Notes: generated by a model from the sequence alone, not told the origin. DNA of 64,000 nt from Acheta domesticus (GCA_031308135.1 JAHLJT010009436.1:220301286-220365285), one strand, 5' to 3'; shown: positions 24,892 to 36,127, numbered from the stretch's first letter. Translations and numbers: made by a program.

Positions 24892-25482
24892 TTAGAGTGG
24901 TGAAGCCGAAGTAAGGGGTTTGGACAGATAGTAGCGTCCCACATGAAATTTTTGCTCTCCCGACTACAAGCGTGATAATCGAAAGTCAGGGGGTGGAATA
25001 AAATATGTTCATGCATGTGTATGGATTTAATGTAATAAAAATGTATTAATTTTTGCATGTGTATTGAATTAATTCAGCATGCACAATTTCTTAGTAAAAT
25101 AACATATTAAACTAGTGTAACATACGCAGTCTTCTGTGGATTTGGTCGGTTGTCGTTCAGTAAAATCAACGTGAGTGATAAATTTTGTTCGCACTTCTTT
25201 CTACTCTCCATACGTCTATTTTTAGGGATGATTCTTCCACATCCGACTGCGAACGCAGCTCTGATTTAATGTGTTAATTTATTTTAAAAAATGTGCATAC
25301 TGAATCTAAATAGAGTTTGACTACATTAATTCCATACACATGCATGAACACATTTCATGGCACCTTCGGTAATTCCATTGTTACGCTTGTAATCGGGAGA
25401 GCAAATCTAGACTGATTTTCATGCGAGACAACACCATCTGCCCAATTCCATTACTATGCTTACTTCGGCTTCACCACCTAAA
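24892..25482. mobile_element. 590-bp inverted-repeat (fold-back) element
   Basis: Two arms of roughly 145-165 bp face each other across about 280 bp. The left arm starts TTAGAGTGGTGAAGCCGAAG; the right arm on the other strand starts TTTAGGTGGTGAAGCCGAAG. Both contain TTTGCTCTCCCGA(C/T)TACAAGCG and end at GTTCATGCATGTGTATGGA (left near 25007-25025, right near 25331-25349). The arms differ by several indels. There is no coding sequence, so it is a non-autonomous DNA element of unassigned superfamily. Confidence 0.8.
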
Positions 25483-25638
25483 CGAAAATCAATTTCAAAA
25501 TGTTTCCAGAAAATACATGTAAAATACTATGGAGACAATTTAACCACATAGAGAGGCACAAATATCTTGAACTTGGTTCATGTGGATCTGATAGTTTTCT
25601 TTGCTCTTCCCTGAAACACTGAATCTCAAAGATGAATT

Positions 25639-26415
25639 ATGCAAAATACGAAGACACGACTCATCTTTCAATGTATTCCTAAACATAACAACTCCGCTCC
25701 CGCCTTAAACCACTACCCTGATAACAAGAACAAGGCTTGCCGGAAGGGCTGCACCCGCCCAGACGGCACAGCCGCGTTCGAAACCATAGGATATGTGACC
25801 AACGAGTGCCGATTCAATTCGGCGCTGTGGCACGCTCGCGACAACAACATCTGCGAGCATTACAAAGAGGCCGCAATGGCGAGCGGATGGAAGGTCCTTA
25901 AAGAAAACCAGGTAGTGGTGGATAGTGAGCGCCCGGATCTCGTTCTCGTGCGGGGGCTACACTCCATCATCGTGGATGCAACGGTAGTGGCGGCGCGCGC
26001 CGGTAAGCTGCAGGAGAGATACGAGGAAAAGAAGAGTAAATACAGTGCCTCCCGCGCAGCTCTCCTCAGCGCCGGCTACGCCTCCACCGAAATGATACCG
26101 CTGGTGGTGGGTGCCCTGGGCGAATGGTACCCCGGAAGCGACGCTGCGCTCCTAAAGGTCTCGAATGGCTATCAGCTGAAAAAACTAAGACAGCGCATCA
26201 TAGCTGAAGCCATCACCGGGAGCGCGGCGTGCTACTTCGCCCACACGGCCAAGCCCTACCTCGCCCCGCGCGAATACAGAGAGATTGCTGACAAGATCTG
26301 TGCCCCCCGCCATCACCGCACCAACGGCAGCAGCAGCAGCAGTACCGGCGAAGCACTCGCGTCACAGGCGCCACACTCGTTCCTCACGGAGCAGAACACT
26401 GCAGATCCAAATTAA
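25639..26415 (+). CDS. 5'-truncated non-LTR retrotransposon: C-terminal endonuclease domain
   Basis: A 258-codon frame, GC-rich against an AT-rich background. Its C-terminal two thirds look like the zinc knuckle plus restriction-enzyme-like endonuclease of R2/R4/Dong-type LINEs. Cysteines at residues 34, 38 and 57 and a histidine at 65 fit the CCHC knuckle (ACRKGCTRPDG ... NECRFNSALWHARDN). Residues 98-113 (RPDLVLVRGLHSIIVD) give PD-x12-D, the nuclease metal-binding pattern, followed by KLQERYEEKKSKY and the VVGALGEWYPG segment. The reverse transcriptase that should lie upstream is absent, so this is a typical 5'-truncated copy. The first ~25 residues and the ATG may be flanking DNA. No rDNA is present, so it is not an R2 in its usual site. 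The frame is uninterrupted, which suggests a fairly young insertion. Confidence 0.82.
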   Translation: MQNTKTRLIFQCIPKHNNSAPALNHYPDNKNKACRKGCTRPDGTAAFETIGYVTNECRFNSALWHARDNNICEHYKEAAMASGWKVLKENQVVVDSERPDLVLVRGLHSIIVDATVVAARAGKLQERYEEKKSKYSASRAALLSAGYASTEMIPLVVGALGEWYPGSDAALLKVSNGYQLKKLRQRIIAEAITGSAACYFAHTAKPYLAPREYREIADKICAPRHHRTNGSSSSSTGEALASQAPHSFLTEQNTADPN

Positions 26416-26620
26416 ATGCCTCCTTTTTTTCTCCCTTAACCTTTAAACCTTTTCTTTAGCTATTAACTCTTTTTTTTTCTCTCTCTCTTCTTGAACCTTT
26501 AACTTTTTGTTAACTTTATATATATATATATATATATATAAATATATTTTTTTTCTTTAATTATTAACTATTGTATTAGAAATTGCATTTGAAAAACTCT
26601 GAATAAAAATGTTTCTGGTT
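26416..26620 (+). mobile_element. Probable 3' UTR of the truncated LINE, with (TA)n
   Basis: Directly after the stop comes a pyrimidine-rich tract (CTTTTTTTTTTCTCTCTCTC type), then a perfect (TA)n run at about 26517-26540, then AT-rich sequence containing AATAAA near 26603. The exact 3' end and target duplication are not resolved. Confidence 0.5.
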
Positions 26621-27719
26621 TGTCACGTTTTATCAATTAAATACATGACGGATTCATATTGTTTTTCGATGAAGAAATGTGAGGAAGTGATTGAAAGGCG
26701 AGCAATGTTTCCTTTGCATATATGTTACTTTCTTTAGACGAACAGCTGGTGCAAGATTATCACTACTGAAAAAGGGCAGTAAATGTTCCCTATGAATCAT
26801 AAAAGGCTTAATGAATGAAAGCAACACCCTCAAATTAAAATGTTTACCTCAGTCGTTTCTCCTAAAAACGAACATTGCGAGATAAATTTCGGAGTTTGGA
26901 GTGATTTACGGTACTGTCGCAATATTACATCAACTTATTTTTGTCAAAGTCCCTATATTTCAGAATTTCGCTGGTTCAGATGCCATTTTCTTAATTTTAG
27001 CATGAGCAATTGCGACATTCCAGTGTGGTTTCGAAATATTCGTAGGGAAAAAGTGTATCAATTTATCACAACAGCAAGTTGTCATTTACTTAACAAAGCA
27101 ATTAGGTAGAAAGTCTCGTGCCAAAAAATTACGCGAATGACTTGGACTAAAATACAAAATGGATTATGTCGGGCAGTGTACATCACGACATTTATTGCCC
27201 GCAAGAATTTATGTGAAGATAATGGACAAAGACAAACGATTTTCAAGCAGAAAAACCGCTTATTTCCAGGATAGAAAAACTTATTTGATGATGTTATGGT
27301 TCTCATGTGTTCAAGCTAACATTGTGAAGCAAAAACACTATTGATAGAATGTAAGAAGCAAATCGTTCTGAAATCCCTTAAGATAATGAATCCAATATTG
27401 CATAAACAAATTTCAAAATTATCTAGTGATCACATTTACAAATAAAACGGAACATAACAATAAATAAATCTAAGATTATTGAAAGGCAATGTAAATACTG
27501 GTACGCGAATATCATTACAATATGCAATCTGATAATAATACAGCCAATACATGTACGGCAATACATGTATATTGCCATATCAAACAAGTTTTACGCATAT
27601 AATTCTGAGTCAAGAATTCGTCATAAACATATAAATAAGAATGATAGGATACCAATATTCGGATTTTATCTTCGTCCCGACAATTAAAAATTCTCATATT
27701 TAAAAGGACCATTAGCATG
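26621..27719. other. AT-rich intergenic DNA, no gene seen
   Basis: No element ends or conserved frame were recognised. The short frames at 26840-27109 and 27082-27306 match nothing known to me. Confidence 0.5.
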
Positions 27720-27865
27720 GGTCGGGGGGTAACGGTGGGAGTAGCGCTGGCGGCGGCGGCAGGATTGACCGCGGGGAGGTTCGTGCGAGTGACCGAACTG
27801 GCCGGAGGTGATCTAATGCAAGCAAAGCGAGGGTGACAGTGAGGAGGGAGTTGGCGGTACGCATG
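27720..27865. other. Small GC-rich pocket
   Basis: GGCGGCGGCGGCAGG near 27750 and GACCGCGGGGAGG follow a GGGTCGGGGGG run. No gene is recognisable. Confidence 0.45.
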
Positions 27866-28083
27866 CAAGTTTTCAGTGGAATGTCAGCGAAGACGACAGT
27901 AATGTAAAATCTGAATGTGGCAATTCATGAGGCAAAAGTAGATGTTAGAGAAACAGAACTGAAGAGAGAAGAAACAGTACTAGTGAAAAATAGTGTTTTA
28001 TTGTACGAGAATGAGGTCCGAAATCAGAGATGGAAGTGGACAAAGATGTAGGGGTGAAGATAGAGATAGAGGTAGAGCAGCGG

Positions 28084-28305
28084 TGTCAAGGTCTTCTACT
28101 ACTGGCAGTGGCACGCGTCGTGGCTCCACAGCATACCACGAGCTACTCTGCGGAACTAGCGTCGGGAAAGGAAACCAATAGTAATCACACTGTCTTACAA
28201 TAGGGATGGCGTTGTTTCTGGTGGCGGGGTGACGAACTGCGTGAAGGGGCGATCTCGTCGTGGCACTCGTGCCACGGACTCCCGCTCGTGGCATCGACCT
28301 TGACA
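28084..28305. mobile_element. MITE family A, copy 2 (222 bp)
   Basis: Same orientation and motif order as 21465-21684: TGTCAAGGTCTTCTACTACT at the left end, GGCAGTGGCACGCGTCGTGG inside, GTGGCACTCGTGCCACGGAC, and GCATCGACCTTGACA at the right end. The two copies differ by scattered substitutions throughout, so they are old relative to family C. Confidence 0.78.
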
Positions 28306-28419
28306 ATACAAGCAGAGGAAGACAAGAGGGCACAAGACGAGACGAAGATGGAGGTAAAGGAAACAAAATTATAGAAGGGAAGACACAGGAAAAAAGTTAC
28401 ATGACGTCTGCGGCGCGCG

Positions 28420-28880
28420 GGTGATAGTGGTAGACGGCGAGAGGCGGTGCCGGTGAAAGGGCGTCGGCAGAGGCGGGGGTGGCGGGGACGAGTCGGCGAC
28501 CGCCCGTCTGGCCGAGCGATGGGCGACCTCGGGCGGGATCCGCCAAGTCGACAGCTTTATTTCTGCGCTTGTTGCGCCTCTATTTCCGTCCAGCCGGCGC
28601 GGCCTGGTGGCGCTGGCGGCGGCCCGTCCTCCGAGCGAGTCGATAACCCCGGTCTGCGCCCACTCCCACTCCCATCCCCACTCTCACTCTCGCTCTCACT
28701 CCCAAACCCCTCCCTATCCTCGCTTCGCGCATAATCCGGCTTGTAGCTTGAGAGCCGGCAACACGCTAGCCCTACTTGTTACGGTGCTATCGCCACCGGT
28801 TCTCGTTCTATTACATCACTCAATGCATCGCGACGTGGACCACCGCGGGCTGCCACCGCGCAGACCGTTTCGGGTCGCAA
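28420..28880. other. GC-rich, CpG-rich island
   Basis: CpG-dense block with a CACTCCCACTCCCATCCCC-type run near 28660-28705. Frames on the plus strand are low in complexity (PHSHSHPHSHS) and not credible as protein. Confidence 0.5.
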
Positions 28881-29389
28881 CGGAAAATTCTTAGAATCCC
28901 CCTCAAAAACATAACCCATTTTTTTAATTACTTTACTTTCTTGTATAAATACACGATTTCATGGATATTTATTGTTATTATTTTGCGCCGCATTTTGTTG
29001 TTTAGAACTATATAAATAAATGATATGTGCACAGATCAAAGAGAGCATCGAATAAATTCTTCTTCTTTATAAATAAAAACATTACAAAAGAATCGAGAAG
29101 AAAAATGCTCGTGATGGCAGAAAGAGAGATTACGAAACATTTCTATGACGGAGAACTGACCTACAAAGAAGATTCCAGTGGTCCAGAACATTTGTTCAGT
29201 TCCTCACACGTTTTTAAGACTTTTTTTCTTAAACATTCCAATTATAATTTCAAAATTTGTTCATTTATAAATTTGATTCAGCACAAAATTTCGTCATTTA
29301 GGTTCTTTTTTATATTAAGTACGTATCATCAAGATCAAATTAGCTATTATTAACATCAATAACTATCACAATACAGTTTCTCATAGTCC
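28881..29389. other. AT-rich intergenic DNA, no gene seen
   Basis: A 108-codon frame at 29027-29353 matches no family I recognise and is AT-rich, consistent with chance. Confidence 0.45.
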
Positions 29390-29665
29390 CGACGATGTCT
29401 CGCGATTCTTCGCCAAGGCCTTTCAACGCTGGCAATGCGCTTAGTGCTAGAACCGGTCCTGCAAGCAGCGTTCCTTTCTTTCTGTGCACATCTCGGCTTC
29501 CGCCCTCTGTCGGCGCCTTCAAACGGCCGCGCGTGGACGTGACACAAATACACGTCGCACGCGCCTTCTGGGAAGAGCGGCCCGAGGAGCCGTCCGCACG
29601 CGCCATGACCCCCGCCGCACGAGCCGGCTTTTCCTCGTGCGGCTGCACGCAGAAAACCGGGCGTG
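29390..29665. other. GC-rich pocket beside MITE family C copy 1
   Basis: CpG-rich DNA that stops at the MITE boundary. The other MITE C copy (58047) also sits between GC-rich blocks, which hints at an insertion or retention preference for this composition. Confidence 0.45.
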
Positions 29666-30124
29666 TATAGAAGAATTCACGTAAGAACAAGCAAAAGTGA
29701 CAGTTCGCTAAACAAGTGAACATCACATGTAATTCAGAGAAGTATCCCTCCGCCGCGGCAGCTGTTCAGGAACACGTGCACCAATACGCACCTTACATTC
29801 AAGACTCGGTTTTCAAATAAACAAAATATTTATCACGCAAAAAGTAAATTCCATATAATGTGTATAAAAAAATACATTTTTACAGAAGAGCACATAGGAC
29901 TACACTTCCTAATTTCAATTATTTCTCGTGGCGCACTATATTTTCGTCGCACGAGGACATCACAAAAGGAAGCGTCGAAACCATTTACATGTTAGCCAAC
30001 TGCAAACGAACGAATCGAGGAAGGAGAGTTCGATGGGATCAAGGACACAACGACCACAGAACCTTCGGTTATGTTACCAGTACTAGCTGTCAAAATTGCT
30101 TGTTCTTACATGAATCTCTCTTTA
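29666..30124 (+). mobile_element. MITE family C, copy 1 (459 bp)
   Basis: The boundaries are defined by alignment with the inverted copy at 58047-58506: homology starts at TATAGAAGAATTCACG and stops at GAATCTCTCTTTA, with unrelated flanks. The termini are inverted repeats, (A)GAATTCACGTAAGAACAAGC on the left and GATTCATGTAAGAACAAGC read from the right. Both ends begin with TA, so a TA target duplication as in Tc1/mariner-type elements is likely. No coding frame exists. The first ~100 bases are identical in the two copies, implying recent activity. Confidence 0.85.
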
Positions 30125-30125
30125 C

Positions 30126-30528
30126 CGGGTGCATCCCGATCGGGAGAGGTGGTTCTGGGCGTCAGCTGATGCCACTGCACTGCCTCTGACCGAGAGGGCC
30201 TCGGATTCGCCTCCCGACGGTGGCAGGATTTACAAGACTGGCTACACGGCTAGGTCGTGTTCTGTCACTTACTGGAGGAGAATTTTAGCGACCGGGTGAA
30301 TGTCGGAGCAGTACCCTAGCAAAGAGGCCACGGACCGCGCGCGATCTTTCCTTCCTCTTCCTTGTCACATCCTCACCCTTCACGTACACACACACACACC
30401 ACGCACTACACTACAACACATGCCGGGAGACTGATCGGGAGATTAGAGCTTGTTCTGGCTGAGGCGGTGCCTCGCTGGTGGGAGATACCTGATTGGAGGG
30501 AAATCCCGTTAGCCAACCGTAGGTGACC
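30126..30528 (+). mobile_element. SINE, second copy of the 14925 family
   Basis: It begins right after MITE C and follows the 14925 copy colinearly: GAGAGGTGGTTCTGGGCGTC (eroded A box), CGGATTCGCCTCCC (eroded B box), GGAGGAGAATTTTAGCG, TGTCGGAGCAGTACCCTAGC, GGCCACGGACCGCGCGCGAT, ACACATGCCGGGAGAC and CGCTGGTGGGAGATACC. Part of the core before TGTCGGAGC is deleted. It stops near CCGTAGGTGACC, short of the (AATC)n tail. It may have been inserted beside, or interrupted by, the MITE. Confidence 0.78.
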
Positions 30529-30910
30529 TTAATGACCTGCACAGCCCATCCCGCATTTCTGTGCGAAAACTCTCGCATGTGGAAACAGCACACCTCCCCC
30601 TTTTCCGCTCATATCCCAATCAAAGGAAATGTGTTTTCGCAAAATTTAATTATTCGAGATTTTGCTCGATTCGAAATTCGACATATTGCACGTCCTATCC
30701 GTAGCAAGGAGTGAGGATATTCGTAAGCCCTCTACTAAAAATGTAATAGTGGCCCCCAAATGATCTCTTTTCGCAAACAACAGCGTGAAGAACATAAACA
30801 ACAATGATCGGTACAACGAAGACGTTTACAGTCATAAGGACTATAAAGTCTTCATTGCAGACGTGAGATCAACCCCCCGTCTCCGAACACAAAGGCCTTC
30901 GGGCAGGTTC
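30529..30910. other. Unassigned intergenic DNA
   Basis: No element or conserved frame was recognised. Confidence 0.4.
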
Positions 30911-30911
30911 A

Positions 30912-31485
30912 GGGATGTTCCGATTCTAGAGATTCGATTCTGAAATCGATTATTTTCTTTCGATTCCTATGGAATCGGTACTTGATTCCTTTGCTTCCGA
31001 TTCTTGCTGAAATCGATTCCAAAAGGCCGAAATCGATTTTTTTTAAATCTTATTCCTGCGCTTTTACTGCATTTTCAGGGTTTTTGATGATTGATTTTAC
31101 AATTTTTTTAATTACTACCTTTATAAAAGCCCCTGTCGCATTTGAATTTTACCTTCCACCTGTCTCGACATCTTGCTTCCCACTTGTATTCCACCGCTTA
31201 CTGTAATCAAGATAGTTTAAATACGAACACTTAGGTTTTGATAATCCTTTCCGTTATATATTGAGAGAAAAAAATCATGCAGACAGATTTTATGGTTCTT
31301 TTCCACCATCGGCAGATTTTTTCTAAATGCGCCATTCTAGTATTGATACTTTCGTTGAAATGTACCATCTTGTGAATCAATTCATAGGAGAATCGATACT
31401 TTTCTTTCGATTCCATTCTAGAATCAATTTCAACTTTCGATTCTGTGATCGATTCCAGAATCAATTCTTTTACAGGAATCGAAGC
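30912..31485. mobile_element. GAATCGATTC-rich repeat, possibly hAT-type MITE
   Basis: It starts CAGGGATGTTCCGATTC, a terminus typical of hAT-derived MITEs, and contains many GATTC/GAATC motifs and near-palindromes such as GAATCGATTC. The motifs are concentrated at 30925-31045 and again, inverted, at 31380-31485, so the two ends behave as degenerate inverted arms. A clear right terminus and an 8-bp duplication are missing. Confidence 0.5.
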
Positions 31486-33480
31486 GGGGTATGTAAAATG
31501 GTGACCGGACGGGGAGTAAGAGTTAAGCCTATATGTAAATGAGGACCGACTCAGAAAAGGGCATACGTAAAATGAGGACCGACTACCTAGCATTCCAGGT
31601 TTAAGTGAAAGGTGACCACTGGCGTAGCATAGTGGAGGCCGCAGGGGCGGCCGGCTCCAGGTAGCAAAATTTCACAATAAATAATAATAATTCATATTTA
31701 GCCGTGATTAAGGGGAATAATAATATTAATAACAACAATAATAATATATTGTAAAAGTTTTAACATCTCATATTTTTGTCGCACCTACGATTCGGACCCA
31801 TTGAAATGAGCAAAGAATCTTTCATTACTTCCTCTGTGACGAATTCTTTAAATTAGTGTATTATAATGAAATACTGCTAATTGTAGCGACTGGCAACAGT
31901 CTGTACTAACTTCTTTGGATTCCCTGTATTTTATTTTGTGCGTGAATTGTTTATGGCTAATATTTAGCGAGAATGACTCTTTTAATATAAAACATAATGT
32001 TCAATATTGTATAATAACACCTGCAAATTAGATTACAGTACGGAAAAGACCCTTCAGGAAAGTTCGTGACTGAAGCTTCGACAATTCTAAGAAAGTTTCA
32101 TTTATGAATCGTCAATCAGTCAGTTCTCATTAACTTAAGCGAATATAGGCCAATGTATGCGTTTCCAAACTGATTTTTAGTGCTCATAAGTGCTTGTAGT
32201 GATTGTTAAATTATTGAACTTTTTGAAAAATTGTATTGTGCGTGTACGTATATATTCGACTTCGTAAGTATTAAATATTTTATTTAATAGAATTATTAAA
32301 ATGTAGAAGAATAAAGTTGAAGTTAAAGTTAGAAGTTTTGTTTTTAATTCTAACAATTATATTATTTTCAATAAAAATATAAATGGTATCGGTATCGGTA
32401 TCGTTATAGTTCTAATTGGAAATTGGTGTTTTATTTTCAATTCGATAATAACTGAATCTTGTCGTTCGTCAAGGTATAATCATGAGTAGGGAGCTGATTT
32501 TGATGACCTGAAACACTGCCAAAAAATCAATAAAATGATTTTAAAATGTTATAAGAATGCCCTAAAAGCAAAGAAAAATGACATGAAAGATGTGATCAAA
32601 ACCAGTTCCCACGATCAAATCAAGCTGTCGGATACGTTACTGATGTAATCCAGACTTCTGAAGTTCAAGTGAACTCAGCTTTTAAACTATTGGATTGCTC
32701 TCTTCTTTCCCAGGATATCTGTCCTTAGCTATTCCTAAATCAGCAGATCTGCCAATGAACTTGCCACAAACTCCTGCCAGCTGTCATCTATCGCCACCCA
32801 AAGTACTTTTTTTTTATTTTCTTAAGTTTTCGGTGTACTAATAGTGGAACGGAAACATTATTCTAAGAACATTAAAAGACGGTAAAACTTCGTCCTAAAT
32901 GGCAATTTTCTTTAAGTTTTCGAAAAAGTTCATTAGAAGTAATTTGAAGCACTTTAACTCAATAAATAGAACAGTGTTTACAAATTGGTGGAAAAGTGCA
33001 TATTAACTGTGTTAGAAATCTTAAAAAATACATTTGTCAAATTTTTGGAAAAAAAAAAACAACATAAAATGAACTTAACGTCATGTCAAGAGTGCAATTT
33101 GCACTATCCGTCTGAAATGTTTCAAGAAAACATTTGGAGCCATTTATGAGAAAATGCCGTTTGAGCGTTTCTGAAAATGCGGAATTTGAGCTAGTTTTCA
33201 TAGAAAACGGTTGAGTTTTCGAGAAAAATTACTTGACATTATTTAAAGTACATGTACTGATAAATGTAATTATGTGAACAAATTGCCGCTAATGTCAATA
33301 TACAAGGATACAAGTGGGATACAAGTAAAAAAATCATCTATCAAATGTCATCAAAAGATCCGTCTGTCACCAGTTCTTTCCCTTTCTGCGCAACACCAGA
33401 AACTTCCATCTTTGAAAAAACGTAAACGCTGTTGCTACTTCAAAGCTCGAATAAGACTATTGTCATCACTGGACCTCTGG
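31486..33480. other. AT-rich DNA with minor repeats, no gene seen
   Basis: A GTAAAATG(A)GGACCG(G)AC motif occurs two or three times in 31494-31590, and a loosely inverted GGTCCTCATTCTAC lies near 33679. TGGCGTAGCATAGTGGAGGC near 31620 resembles element ends. None of these gives a bounded element. The 95-codon frame at 33274-33561 runs into a GC-rich (GGC)n tract and is not credible. Confidence 0.4.
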
Positions 33481-33499
33481 AAGGATTTCTGCCGCGCAA

Positions 33500-34030
33500 G
33501 TGAAGGGAAAGGAACAAGGAAATGCTGGCCAGCAGCGCGGCGGCGGCGGCGGCCCTCTTAACGCGCCTACCTGCACTTCCTGCCTCCTCAGTCCGTTTCT
33601 TACCTGAGATGGTTTGGAACTCATTTTACATCTAGGATTAAGAAGTAAGCTTCACGAGATAAGATGAAGGGATTATTTGGTCCTCATTCTACATTCGCCC
33701 AATCGAACGTACCTAGGCAGGTATAACGGACGAGCCAACAGCGGCGGTAGTCATCCGGCTTCTCGCTGGAGGGCGACGGTGGAAGGGGGAGGGGAGTGGG
33801 AAAGGGGAAGGGAGTGGGAAGGGGGAGCGAAGAGGACGGCGGCTCCCTTTTAATTCGGCCAGCGCCGCTAACCGCCCGCGCCCGACTTTCGATTCCCCGC
33901 GTAATTAACACTTGTGCCACGGGGCACGCTGCTCGCAATTAACCTCTGGGCGCGGCCGCAGCCCCATCCCTCGTCGCTTTTTAAATTTGCAGAATTCCGT
34001 TTAAGGTGCGCGGGAACCTTCCGGCGCGGC
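33500..34030. other. GC-rich island with (GGC)n and polypurine tract
   Basis: (GGC)n at about 33537-33556, a GGAAGGGGGAGGGGAGTGGG polypurine run near 33780-33830, and CpG-rich sequence to 34030, with a short AT-richer gap at 33600-33710. No gene was recognised. Confidence 0.5.
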
Positions 34031-35079
34031 AGCAATTTCCTCTGAGGGAGTCCGAGCGACGATGCGCCACCAACGTTGCATATTCAACAATTCAAGCGCC
34101 ACATACCGTCCGGATCTAGTTGGAAACGGAGTTTCTATGGAACCGTCTCGAACGTCAACTGTGTATGACAACTTCTGAAACCCGGTTTTGTAAGTAGGTT
34201 TTCATACATTATTTGATATGGACTTGTAAGTGGAGGATGAATACTAGATAAATAGAGACGACCTTTACACTTATTTCTACCACACACTTGCTTGCTAATT
34301 TTCTTAAGATTTTACAAACATTTTCTACTCATCATAACTCTACACGCCATTTCTTGATATGAGTACTGAACACTGATGCATTTACGAACGTTAAAGTTCA
34401 TAGTTCAGTCTGAAGAAGGTAAATGATTATAGCGAATACGAGTTGTTTTTCGGTATTTATATGCAAAAGAAGCTAGAAATACAAGTTCTTTCACGCCATG
34501 TATCACCATGAACAAATCTATTAATTATTTCATTTGAGACATATTGGAATTTCAACCATGTAAATGAGTAATGATTGGAATTTCAACCATGTAAAACTGA
34601 GAATGAGTTTAAATTATTTAGATGTAGATTCCAGAAGTGGCGATTTCAATGCAGATCAGTTCCCCAATTTTCATTCGCCAAATATTGTAGTGACGAATTG
34701 GGTTTTACGAAAAGGTGTATTTTAATTTACTCATGTTACGTGTGATGAATCCCACTATTATTGTTGTTGAAACTGATCCGGTAGCAACCCGTTGTCGCTG
34801 TGCACTGCATTATTACCTGCTCCGATTACAATGACAATTACCAAAAGAAGAGTGATTAGGCAATTAAAGCAAATGCATTTATCGCTGTAACCCTAAGGGT
34901 TTCGAATTTAGACTATTATGCGTCAAATTGCAAATGGTTGAGAGAGGACAAGAATCCAAATCAAATTTAATTGAAAAACTGAAACAGAATAACAAGCGCG
35001 ATTTGTGCGTCGCAAACGCCAGTCTCAGGATCTGCATGGACGATACGACACAATACGCGCACAATACCGTTCCGCTCAG
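34031..35079. other. AT-rich intergenic DNA, no gene seen
   Basis: The only structure noticed is a 30-bp-spaced direct duplication of TTGGAATTTCAACCATGTAA at about 34544 and 34574. Confidence 0.5.
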
Positions 35080-35245
35080 CGCCGCGCCGCGCCGCGTCGG
35101 CAGCGCATTCTGTCGGCGGACAGGTGACGTGCGTGCGCCCGCGCGCGCGAGCGCGGCCACTCGCCCTAACGAACGGCGAAGAGCGCATCCAGCAAATTGC
35201 GGTCGCGCCGGTGGGGCGCGGTGGGTCGAAACAACACACACGCCA
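35080..35245. other. Small CpG-dense GC pocket
   Basis: Alternating CG runs (GCCGCGCCGCGCCGCGTCGG and CCCGCGCGCGCGAGCGCGG) make this one of the most CpG-dense 150 bp in the window. Alternating purine-pyrimidine runs of this type can adopt Z-DNA. No coding signal was recognised. Confidence 0.5.
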
Positions 35246-35491
35246 AATGCACGTTTTCTCTAGTTTCCAAGGATGCGTTGCAACACGAGCACAAGAGAAT
35301 AGCATGTATGAATATAATGAAAAACAAAAATGGATGAAAGTTTTTTCATTATTTTTTTTTATAGGAACGTTTGTGTTCACATGTACTGTCAATATTAACC
35401 CTAATAAAAACATCACAGAAAATTGTAACCCTTTTGCAATTTTCATAGCATTTTTCATTTTTTTTGTAGCATGTGGTTGCTAATACATGAC

Positions 35492-35795
35492 GTGTGAAAA
35501 TTACTCCACACTTCCGGTTGTTTTTTTCAGCTTCAGGGAATGCCGATTTTCGATTATCAGCGCCGGATACCCACTATGCCTCTCACCGGCACACATATTA
35601 ACCTTTACACTACACACTGACGCACTTGCGAGTTCCTCGGTCTGTAGTCAGCAGACTCATACGGCCTTCCGCGAAAACTTACATGGAAGGCAAGGCACAA
35701 ACAACTATGTATTCGCCAGGACTCGAAACCGCGACCCTTTCGACCGAGGAGCTGAGTCGTCACTCTAGCACGTCGGTGTGAAAATTATTCCTCAC
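35492..35795. repeat. Imperfect 20-bp target-site duplication around a minus-strand SINE
   Basis: GTGTGAAAATTACTCCACA (35492-35510) and GTGTGAAAATTATTCCTCACA (35776-35796) flank the element, differing by one substitution and a small indel. This length is typical of LINE-mediated insertion. Confidence 0.7.
35511..35775 (-). mobile_element. tRNA-derived SINE, minus strand (about 265 bp)
   Basis: Read on the minus strand it begins GTGCTAGAGTGACGACTCAG (A-box-like), followed by GGTTTCGAGTCC (B box with one extra base, at 35719-35730). It ends in an A-rich tract (GAAAAAAAC, near 35521-35529) beside the duplicated target. The body shows no clear similarity to the 14925 family, so it is a separate SINE family or a heavily diverged one. 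Confidence 0.65.
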
Positions 35796-36127
35796 ATTCA
35801 TGAATAATGAATACAATTCATAAAATTCGATGTGCAAGAAGTATTCTTTATCCCACTCATTTAACAAAATGTGGTACATTTTCAAATTATTTTTATTAAC
35901 AGATTTAATTCTCCCCGCCCTCCCCAACATGGCTTACAAACCTGATCTTTTAGGTCTCGCACTTCCATAAATAACGAAAGCTAGGATATGCCAGTGCACG
36001 TCCCACTCATTTGTATCCATCAGGCTCTTTCACATCTGATTATATTCTTTATCACGTCTGAACGTCATTAAGAACACAGTGTCAAATACAAATATTTTTC
36101 TTAGCCGCTGTACAAGTAGAACAAGTT
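35796..36127. other. AT-rich intergenic DNA, no gene seen
   Basis: No repeat or coding signal was recognised. Confidence 0.45.

Noticed and set aside
25639..26415. R2 element at its rDNA target
   Set aside because: No 28S sequence flanks the fragment on either side.
31494..33700. A 2.2-kb transposon bounded by GTAAAATGAGGACC motifs
   Set aside because: The proposed right end (GGTCCTCATTCTAC near 33679) is a weak match and no duplication or coding sequence supports it.
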